DNA of 6,864 nucleotides from a bacterium (GTDB lineage Bacteria; UBP14; UBA6098; B30-G16): NCBI GenBank assembly GCA_003645115.1, contig QNEG01000076.1:1-6864 (forward strand), given 5' to 3'. Numbering within the stretch: the first letter of the stretch is position 1; every line of letters begins with the position of its first letter. Of this stretch, positions 1 to 5,474 are shown in pieces. A program made the translations under genes and the position numbers. Under the pieces are notes generated by a model, which did not search any database, was not told the origin of the DNA, and saw only the letters and a list, made by a program, of their open reading frames with translations.

Positions 1-1
1 C

Positions 2-148
2 ATTGGTAGTTATGGGATTAAAGGGAAAAAACGGATTTTTGTAAATTTTGATAATGAGAGGAAAGTAAAAAATAGGAAGAAAAAGGAGAAAAATCGCGGG
101 AAATATTTTTATGCGCGAAATAATAACTTTAAAAAAATCAATAATGAA
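2..148 (+). other. Open reading frame continuing upstream of the methyltransferase start; possible N-terminal extension
   Basis: The methyltransferase frame has no stop codon from position 2 to its first usable start, the TTG at 149. That is 49 open codons in very AT-rich DNA, where stops should be frequent. The translation is rich in Lys, Asn and Arg (it includes KVKNRKKKEKNRGKYF), with no ATG or GTG in frame. It could be the end of a longer N-terminal region that starts outside the window, or an untranslated leader that is open by chance because it is purine-rich. A GGAG at 85-88 lies too far from any start to decide the matter. No convincing promoter was found here. Confidence 0.35.
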
Positions 149-925
149 TTGCCTTCTAAATACACTAATAAAATAATTTGCGCGGATAGCGAAATGCTTT
201 TGAAAGAACTTCCCGAAAATTGCATAGACCTTATTTTTACATCCCCGCCGTATAATTTTGGTTTAGAATATGATTCTCATAAGGACGAACAATTTTGGGA
301 ATCGTATTTCGATAAGCTTTTTAGAATTCTCTCCGAATGTATTAGAGTTCTTAAGTATGGTGGCAGAATTGCAGTAAATGTTCAGCCATTATTCTCAGAC
401 TATATACCTACTCATCATATAATCAGCAACTTATTCATTCGCAATAAGTTAATATGGAAAGGTGAAATTTTATGGGAAAAACACAATTATAATTGTAAAT
501 ATACAGCATGGGGAAGTTGGAAAAGTCCAAGTAGCCCATATCTTAAATATACTTGGGAGTTTATCGAAATTTTTTGTAAGGGCAATTTAAAAAAACAAGG
601 AAATGTAAATGATGCTGATATAACTGCAGATGAATTCAAGAAGTGGGTTTTTGCTAAATGGGATATCCCACCTGAAAGAAAAATGAAAGAATTTGGGCAT
701 CCTGCTATGTTTCCTGAAGAATTGACGGATAGAATCCTTAAATTGTTTAGTTTTAAGAATGATACTATATTGGACCCGTTCAACGGTGCGGGAACCACAA
801 CCCTGGTTGCCGCAAAACTCGACCGAAAGTATCTTGGCATAGATATTTCGCAAGAATATTGCGAGACTGCCCTGAAAAGATTAAACGATTGGAAAATAAA
901 TCGGCAAATGAGTCTTTTTAAATAA
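149..925 (+). CDS. Type II DNA methyltransferase, beta class (N4-cytosine or N6-adenine)
   Basis: Transfers a methyl group from S-adenosylmethionine to an exocyclic amino group in a short DNA site, protecting host DNA from the paired endonuclease. From the TTG start (258 aa), the catalytic motif IV is TSPPY at residues 31-35. A conserved WGSW lies at 121-124, GHPAMFPEEL at 183-192, and the AdoMet-binding motif I, DPFNGAGTT, at 209-217, followed by IDIS at 231-234. Catalytic motif before AdoMet motif is the beta-class order of the N6_N4_Mtase family (PF01555). SPPY rather than DPPY leans towards N4-cytosine but does not prove it. About 30 residues before SPPY is normal for the family, which supports a start near 149. 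However, TTG 149 has no Shine-Dalgarno sequence and the frame stays open to the window edge, so the true N-terminus may lie upstream. The recognition sequence cannot be read from the protein. Confidence 0.9.
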   Translation: MPSKYTNKIICADSEMLLKELPENCIDLIFTSPPYNFGLEYDSHKDEQFWESYFDKLFRILSECIRVLKYGGRIAVNVQPLFSDYIPTHHIISNLFIRNKLIWKGEILWEKHNYNCKYTAWGSWKSPSSPYLKYTWEFIEIFCKGNLKKQGNVNDADITADEFKKWVFAKWDIPPERKMKEFGHPAMFPEELTDRILKLFSFKNDTILDPFNGAGTTTLVAAKLDRKYLGIDISQEYCETALKRLNDWKINRQMSLFK

Positions 926-935
926 TTGGAAAAAT

Positions 936-1643
936 ATGTCATATCGAGGTAAAGCAAAAGATATAAAAGAAATAATAAATGCTTACGAATTTCTTATCAA
1001 AGGAATTGAAGCAGATGCGCAGTATTCCAAAGACCGCGCATATGGTGGAATAATAAGAGCGGGAAAAGGAAAACTTGTAGAAAGCATCGCAAAATCGTTG
1101 GTGGAAATTGCATGGAAAGATATGAAAAAAGATATTGATAGACTTTCGTTTTCGAAGAAAGCAGTTAAAATTCCAATAAACAGAGATTATATAGATAAAA
1201 TAAAAAGTCCCGAAATAAAGTCATACATTAAGGAAAACATTACCGATTATTATTATGACCTAAAGACAGATATTCATGTCCATATAGACGACAAATTTTC
1301 TCTCGCAATCGAATGCAAAGCATATACCGAAAATGCGATGCTCAAGAGAATTCTTGTTGATTTCACATTATTGAAGCAAGTTCATCCCGATTTGAAATTT
1401 GCATTGATACAATTGGAAAGCCAGCTTGGTGGTGATTATTGTGAACTCAAAGATATCACTTATGGTAGCACTTCGACTCATACATTGCTATCGTATTTCG
1501 ATGTAGAATTGAATATAATTACTTTACTTACTGGTGAAAGGAAAGTGAAAAAACCGATACATAAACATCGATACTATAAATCATTGCGCGAAAGTAGTCT
1601 TATAAAAGCGTTGGATACGATAAAAGGATTATTAAAGTCCTGA
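936..1643 (+). CDS. Probable Type II restriction endonuclease (PD-(D/E)xK-like)
   Basis: Probably cleaves unmethylated DNA at the site protected by the preceding methyltransferase. The main evidence is position: it starts 10 bp after the methyltransferase stop, on the same strand, and its 235 residues suit a Type II enzyme. Within it, KTDIHV (D112) is followed by a beta-strand-like stretch and AIECKAY (E126, K128). This D-x13-E-x-K pattern fits the catalytic core of PD-(D/E)xK nucleases. An N-terminal block, RAYGGIIRAGKGKLVESIAK (about 35-54), looks conserved and may supply another acidic residue (E49). The C-terminus is basic (KVKKPIHKHR, 203-212), which fits DNA contact. There are no membrane segments or signal peptide. 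ATG 936 is the natural start but has only a weak ribosome site. I could not name the subfamily or the specificity. A different nuclease or an accessory protein is less likely. Confidence 0.72.
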   Translation: MSYRGKAKDIKEIINAYEFLIKGIEADAQYSKDRAYGGIIRAGKGKLVESIAKSLVEIAWKDMKKDIDRLSFSKKAVKIPINRDYIDKIKSPEIKSYIKENITDYYYDLKTDIHVHIDDKFSLAIECKAYTENAMLKRILVDFTLLKQVHPDLKFALIQLESQLGGDYCELKDITYGSTSTHTLLSYFDVELNIITLLTGERKVKKPIHKHRYYKSLRESSLIKALDTIKGLLKS

Positions 1644-1667
1644 AAAACTTGGTGCTCATATTAAATT

Positions 1668-2414
1668 ATGAAAATGACCGAAGACATAAGATGTAAAATA
1701 AGCTTGCCCAGTTTCGAGGGTCCGCTGGATTTATTGCTATATCTGGTGAAAAAAGAGGAAATAGAAATTTATGATATCCCCATAGCATATATCACAAAAC
1801 AATATATCGCATACCTGGATTTGATGAAAGAACTGAACCTGGAAATTGCCGGAGAATATTTGTATATCGCATCGTTTTTGCTGAATATAAAATCACAGAT
1901 GCTATTGCCGGACAAAAAAATCGATGGTGAAAAGGTCGCCGACCCTCGCGAGGAACTCACCGCCGCACTCATCGAATATAATCAATTTAAAAATTCAGGC
2001 GAATTCCTTAGACTGGCATTAAAAAAGGAAAAACTCAATACTCCCAGAGGTAAAGTTGTATTGCCAACATCCTTTCCTGCATTGATTACTGTTCCATTGG
2101 ACTTTCTCGATTTGATGAAGACTGCCTGGAATTTATTGAAAAGAGAAGACCGAACAATGAAACTTCCACCACGGGAAGAAATAGATATTCAGGAGCGAAT
2201 GGATTTCATAAGGAGAAAAGTTGATAAAAAAAGTCGGTTGACTTTTATGGAGCTTTTCGAAAAAGAAAAAATCGGCGGATTTATGTTCGTGGGAACATTC
2301 TTTGCATTACTCGAATTGATGAAACAACGATTCATCTCGGTCAGACAGAAAAATCCGTTCGGGAATATATGGATATATCGTATTCGCACCAAAAAAGCGC
2401 TCGGTCGCACATAA
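1668..2414 (+). CDS. scpA: Segregation and condensation protein A (ScpA)
   Basis: ScpA is the kleisin subunit of the bacterial SMC-ScpAB complex. It bridges the SMC heads and helps compact and separate sister chromosomes. The N-terminal signature is clear: FEGPLDLLLYLVKKEEIEIY at about 16-35, then IPIAYITKQY and the helical EYLYIASFLLNIKSQMLL (about 63-80), which in this family contacts the SMC neck. A charged linker (81-110) leads to a C-terminal winged-helix-like domain with LTFMELFEKE (191-200) and FFALLELMKQ (211-220). At 248 aa it is a usual length and looks complete. ATG 1668 and ATG 1674 are both in frame just after a TAA (1662-1664), so the start is fixed to within two residues, but neither has a good Shine-Dalgarno sequence. 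The usual partner scpB does not follow; an antiporter does. The restriction-modification pair ends only 24 bp upstream. Confidence 0.95.
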   Translation: MKMTEDIRCKISLPSFEGPLDLLLYLVKKEEIEIYDIPIAYITKQYIAYLDLMKELNLEIAGEYLYIASFLLNIKSQMLLPDKKIDGEKVADPREELTAALIEYNQFKNSGEFLRLALKKEKLNTPRGKVVLPTSFPALITVPLDFLDLMKTAWNLLKREDRTMKLPPREEIDIQERMDFIRRKVDKKSRLTFMELFEKEKIGGFMFVGTFFALLELMKQRFISVRQKNPFGNIWIYRIRTKKALGRT

Positions 2415-2460
2415 CCAGTGGATGGATATATGAAACAAGTCAGAATTTGATTGTAAAATT

Positions 2461-2466
2461 AAGGAG
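2461..2466 (+). promoter_or_regulatory. Shine-Dalgarno site for the antiporter
   Basis: AAGGAG lies 10 bases before ATG 2477 and fixes that codon as the start. It is the first strong ribosome site in the window; the three genes upstream lack one. Confidence 0.75.
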
Positions 2467-2476
2467 CGAAAAATAG

Positions 2477-3784
2477 ATGTCAACTGTTATATTCTCGGTG
2501 GGCTTGATTATTTTTCTTGCCCATTTTTTTACAGGATTATTCGAACGGACTCGTATCCCAGATGTGTTTATGCTAATGGTTTTAGGTATCCTGATAGGAC
2601 CGGTATTGGGTATAATCCAACCACAAGATTTTGGACAAATCGGGAAAGTAGCCACCACAGTCGCCTTAATTGTGATATTGTTCGAGGGCGGAATAAATCT
2701 GGATATAAAAAAGATTAAGGAATCATTGGATGAAACCGCTTATGTAGCTATTTCTACATTCATAATCTCGATGTTTCTGGTGAGTTTAGCAGTGTGGGGA
2801 TTTTTCAAATTAGAACCCATTGTGGCTGTTATGTTGGGAGCTATACTCGGTGGAACCACATCTGCTGTGGTGATTCCGATTATACAAAAATTGAAACTCT
2901 CCGATTTAGCTTATATGATACTTTTTTTAGAATCTGCAATTACCGATGTTATTTGCATTGTGGTTACTATGAGTATCCTGTCCACATATGAAACCGGACA
3001 TTTAACTACTGGAACTATACTGGGACAAATTATATCATCGCTAATATTGGCATTTATTATAGGGTTTGGTGGTGGAGTAATCTGGGTGGCTATGATAAAA
3101 AGAATAAAAGGATTCCCTGAATCTCCAGTTAGTTGTTTAGCTTATATATTTGTCCTATATGGTATCGCAGAATTCCTCAATTTTAGCGGAGCAATCACTG
3201 CATTGGCATTCGGGGTAACTCTGGCTAATATGAAAGATTTCCCCGTGAAAAAAATTAGATTACAAACTTATTTTGCCAAATTTACCAGAGAGGAAATTAC
3301 CGATTATGAACGCAATTTTTTCGGCGATATGGTATTTTTGCTCAAAATATTCTTCTTTATCTATCTGGGAGTATCGATTAAATTTGGAAATCCCGATGTG
3401 ATTTTAATCGGTTTTATTATCACGGTGCTACTTTTTCTTGGACGATACATCATAATTCGTTTTATTATGCCCAAACGAGTAAATAGAAATGATTCTCGGG
3501 TAATGTCGGTGTTGATTCCGAAGGGTCTGGCAGCCGCCGTCCTGGCTTCTATACCATTCCAAAAAGGTATCCCAGGTGGCGAAATTGTTCAAGATATCGC
3601 ATATATGGTAATATTATTCAGTATCGCATTTGCCGCCGGTTTGGTCACATCGATGGAAAAAAACTGGCTATGGACAGAAAAAATATGTGATAGTATTTTC
3701 TCGGTTTTTCCGAAAACAATTAGCACAGATAAATCATTGGGACAACCGAAAGTTCACCATAATAAAACAAAAGGAGCGAGGTAA
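2477..3784 (+). CDS. CPA-family cation:proton antiporter (Na+/H+ or K+/H+ exchanger)
   Basis: Inner-membrane exchanger that trades protons for Na+ or K+, controlling pH, ion balance and use of ion gradients. The 435 residues hold about 11-13 hydrophobic segments. Family landmarks are RIPDVFMLMVLGILIGP (26-42), the ILFEGG turn (67-72), LGAILGGTTSAVVIP (120-134), ESAITDV (152-158) with the expected ion-binding Asp at D157, and IPKGLAAAVLASIP (347-360) with a basic residue where exchangers of this fold usually carry Arg or Lys. The residue before the key Asp is Thr, not the Asn of classical CPA1 (ND) or the Asp of CPA2 (DD), so substrate and stoichiometry are not predictable. A charged cytoplasmic loop lies at about 255-282. 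After the last membrane segment there is only a short basic tail (391-435), with no TrkA/RCK domain. ATG 2477 has a good Shine-Dalgarno sequence. It starts 62 bp after scpA, so shared transcription is possible. Confidence 0.9.
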   Translation: MSTVIFSVGLIIFLAHFFTGLFERTRIPDVFMLMVLGILIGPVLGIIQPQDFGQIGKVATTVALIVILFEGGINLDIKKIKESLDETAYVAISTFIISMFLVSLAVWGFFKLEPIVAVMLGAILGGTTSAVVIPIIQKLKLSDLAYMILFLESAITDVICIVVTMSILSTYETGHLTTGTILGQIISSLILAFIIGFGGGVIWVAMIKRIKGFPESPVSCLAYIFVLYGIAEFLNFSGAITALAFGVTLANMKDFPVKKIRLQTYFAKFTREEITDYERNFFGDMVFLLKIFFFIYLGVSIKFGNPDVILIGFIITVLLFLGRYIIIRFIMPKRVNRNDSRVMSVLIPKGLAAAVLASIPFQKGIPGGEIVQDIAYMVILFSIAFAAGLVTSMEKNWLWTEKICDSIFSVFPKTISTDKSLGQPKVHHNKTKGAR

Positions 3785-3799
3785 ATCATCTTGGTTATA

Positions 3800-3820
3800 G
3801 AATTTTATCGGGAAAAATTC
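3800..3820 (+). terminator. Weak AT-rich hairpin after the antiporter gene
   Basis: GAATTTT (3800-3806) and AAAATTC (3814-3820) are perfect inverted repeats around a 7-nt loop (ATCGGGA). The stem holds only one G-C pair and no T-run follows, so it is at best a weak or partial terminator, or a structured leader. It sits between two functional blocks, which is where a terminator would be expected. Confidence 0.2.
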
Positions 3821-3830
3821 ATTATAATAG

Positions 3831-3860
3831 TTGACATTTGGATATAAAGAACGCAACTTA
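3831..3860 (+). promoter_or_regulatory. Possible promoter for the mvhD-fdhB pair
   Basis: The 125-bp gap 3785-3909 is the longest intergenic gap between two complete genes. It contains a perfect sigma-70 -35 hexamer, TTGACA, at 3831-3836. At the proper spacing (17-18 nt) the sequence is CAACTT/AACTTA, a poor -10 match. TATAAT at 3823-3828 lies on the wrong side of it. If the host uses another promoter type this may be misread; the gap size and the change of function support an independent promoter here more than the hexamer does. Confidence 0.25.
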
Positions 3861-3896
3861 ATTTGTTTGATTTAAAATAAGGAAATTTTCATATAA

Positions 3897-3903
3897 AAGG
3901 AGG
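3897..3903 (+). promoter_or_regulatory. Strong Shine-Dalgarno site for mvhD
   Basis: AAGGAGG lies six bases before ATG 3910, which fixes the start of the MvhD-like gene and implies efficient translation. Confidence 0.8.
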
Positions 3904-3909
3904 GCATTT

Positions 3910-4335
3910 ATGTCTGAGCAGTTCGAGCCGAAAATAGTGGGTTTCTTCTGCAACTGGTGCACATCGACCGCTGCGGATATGGCAGGAACATCGAGAATGC
4001 AATATCCTGCCAATGTCAGACCGATAAGAGTTATGTGTTCAGGGTCGGTGGACCCCAGTTATATTATTCGAGCTATCCTGTCCGGCGCCGATGCAGTGAT
4101 GATTGGCGGTTGTCATCCCGGCGATTGCCACTATATATCGGGTAATTATAAAGCTCGAAGAAGAGTAGCTATACTGAAATCCATTTTCGATACACTGGGT
4201 TTAGAACCGGATAGGATATTTCTGGACTGGATTTCTGCCAGCGAAAGTAAAAAATTCGTCAAAACTATCGCTGAATATACTGAAAAAGTCCGAAATATGG
4301 GTCCCAATAAAATTGCTCAAAGATGGGATATATAA
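3910..4335 (+). CDS. mvhD: MvhD/FlpD-type hydrogenase iron-sulfur (delta) subunit
   Basis: Small cytoplasmic electron-transfer protein. In methanogens MvhD joins the hydrogenase MvhAG, or formate dehydrogenase, to HdrA of heterodisulfide reductase; bacteria reuse the module in Hdr-like complexes. The 141 residues match the family's usual length. Its cysteines sit at FFCNWC (C14, C17), RVMCSGSVDP (C43) and GGCHPGDCHY (C68, C73), the set expected to bind its iron-sulfur cluster. The KARRR basic patch (81-85) and the C-terminal segment LDWISASES are also typical. Start ATG 3910 follows a strong Shine-Dalgarno sequence. The next gene, an FrhB/FdhB-like protein, follows closely, so the two are probably co-transcribed and their products may form a subcomplex. 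No hdrA, mvhA, mvhG or fdhA is present in the window, so the final partner is unknown. Confidence 0.92.
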   Translation: MSEQFEPKIVGFFCNWCTSTAADMAGTSRMQYPANVRPIRVMCSGSVDPSYIIRAILSGADAVMIGGCHPGDCHYISGNYKARRRVAILKSIFDTLGLEPDRIFLDWISASESKKFVKTIAEYTEKVRNMGPNKIAQRWDI

Positions 4336-4351
4336 TCTAAAATGCAGTATC

Positions 4352-4360
4352 GGAAGGAGG
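4352..4360 (+). promoter_or_regulatory. Shine-Dalgarno site that fixes the fdhB-like start at 4366
   Basis: GGAAGGAGG ends five bases before ATG 4366. An in-frame ATG at 4342 would place this ribosome site inside the coding region and has no such site of its own, so 4366 is preferred. Confidence 0.85.
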
Positions 4361-4365
4361 CGATT

Positions 4366-5427
4366 ATGTCCTTGTCAGACAAAATAAATAAATTGTGTGA
4401 ACAGGCATTGGAAAAAGAAATGGTAGGTGGGATTGTCACCTTGAAAAAGACCGCTGATGACTCTGCTATGCATTGTCTGATAACAGAACAGTCGGAGTTG
4501 GAGGGAACAGACCCGCTTATTCCATTTTTCCCCGGTAATGTGGCAAATTTTGTGAAGAAATTGACTCGAATTACTCCCACCACAGACAAAATATTGGTGA
4601 TACTTCGCCCCTGCGAAATGCGCGCTGTAGTGGAGATGGTGAAATTAGCCCAGATTCAAAACCAAAATATCATCTGGCTTACTTTCGATTGCCCGGGAAC
4701 TATTCCACGCAGTGATGTCCGAGGCGAAAAAATCCCCGATAGCCATGAATTCTTTTCTGATGCTATGAATTCTGATGACAAAATTCGAACTATTTGTGCC
4801 ACCTGTGATTATGTTCGAGCGGACACTGGTGATATCGGTTTCCTGTCGTTCGAGCAAGATGCACCTTTTATCGCATACACTGAACAAGGGAAAAAATTCC
4901 TGAACGAACTCGGAATCGAATTTATCGAGAAAGCTGTCACCGATGGTCTGGATAAAATTATCGCCAGAAGAATTGAAAATGAGAATAAATTGTATGACAA
5001 GTTGAATAAACAGGTTAAGGGGATAGATAATCTCGTTGCCGCATTCGCCGGTTGCGTGAATTGTCATAATTGTATGACAAACTGTCCAATTTGTATCTGT
5101 CGAGAATGCTTTTTCGAATCGGAAGCAATGGATTTTGCTGGAGATATGTTCATCGAACTCGCTCGCAGAAAAAAAGGACTTCGCGCACCGACCGATCTGG
5201 GAGTATTCCATATCGGCAGAATGTCTCATATGACTACCAGTTGTGTTTCCTGCGGTGCTTGCGAGGAAGCTTGCCCAGAGAAAATTATCGTCGGACAAAT
5301 TTTTAAATGGGTAGCTGCAAATGTCCAGAAAGTGTTCGATTATTCCGCAGGGAAAAAGTGGGAGGATGAACTACCATTGAAAACATTCTGCGAGGAAGAA
5401 CTGGAACAGGTAACAGGAATAGAATAA
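4366..5427 (+). CDS. FrhB/FdhB-like coenzyme F420 hydrogenase/formate dehydrogenase beta-subunit family protein with two 4Fe-4S motifs
   Basis: Flavin and iron-sulfur oxidoreductase subunit that probably passes electrons between a soluble carrier (F420, NAD(P)H or ferredoxin) and a partner such as MvhD. From ATG 4366 it has 353 residues. The N-terminal half has FrhB-family traits: GGIVTL (21-26), VILRPCEMRAVVE (78-90, C83), LTFDCPG (105-111, C109) and CATCDYVRADTGDIGF (144-159), the last matching the cysteine-rich FrhB core. The C-terminal half has two ferredoxin motifs: CVNCHNCMTNCP (C230, C233, C236, C240) and CVSCGACEEACP (C293, C296, C299, C303). Three further cysteines follow the first motif (C243, C245, C248). 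F420 use is uncertain, since bacterial members often use other carriers. It starts 30 bp after mvhD and is probably in the same operon. The start at 4366 rather than 4342 rests on the Shine-Dalgarno site at 4352-4360. Confidence 0.85.
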   Translation: MSLSDKINKLCEQALEKEMVGGIVTLKKTADDSAMHCLITEQSELEGTDPLIPFFPGNVANFVKKLTRITPTTDKILVILRPCEMRAVVEMVKLAQIQNQNIIWLTFDCPGTIPRSDVRGEKIPDSHEFFSDAMNSDDKIRTICATCDYVRADTGDIGFLSFEQDAPFIAYTEQGKKFLNELGIEFIEKAVTDGLDKIIARRIENENKLYDKLNKQVKGIDNLVAAFAGCVNCHNCMTNCPICICRECFFESEAMDFAGDMFIELARRKKGLRAPTDLGVFHIGRMSHMTTSCVSCGACEEACPEKIIVGQIFKWVAANVQKVFDYSAGKKWEDELPLKTFCEEELEQVTGIE

Positions 5428-5474
5428 TAATTCTCGATGTGATTGTTTAATGATTTTATCAGAAAAGAGTAATT

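Noticed and set aside
111..176. Short ATG frame (21 codons) before the methyltransferase, considered as a leader peptide or a frameshifted true start
   Set aside because: It is out of frame with the methyltransferase, the GGAG at 85-88 is too far from it, and joining them would need a slip at the A-run near 131-137 for which there is no evidence.
487..957. 156-codon open frame on the - strand
   Set aside because: Opposite the methyltransferase motif region and overlapping the endonuclease start; it is a shadow of the coding strand.
4342..4365. Upstream in-frame ATG for the FrhB/FdhB-like gene
   Set aside because: The strong Shine-Dalgarno sequence GGAAGGAGG lies between it and ATG 4366, so translation most likely begins at 4366.
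4747..4772. Two GAATTC-containing copies close together in the FrhB-like gene
   Set aside because: They encode ordinary protein (HEFF and MNSD) and GAATTC is common across this window; it is not a repeat element.
4645..5298. 217-codon open frame on the - strand
   Set aside because: It lies wholly opposite the FrhB/FdhB-like gene, whose cysteine motifs establish the + strand as coding; the antisense product shows no recognisable domain.
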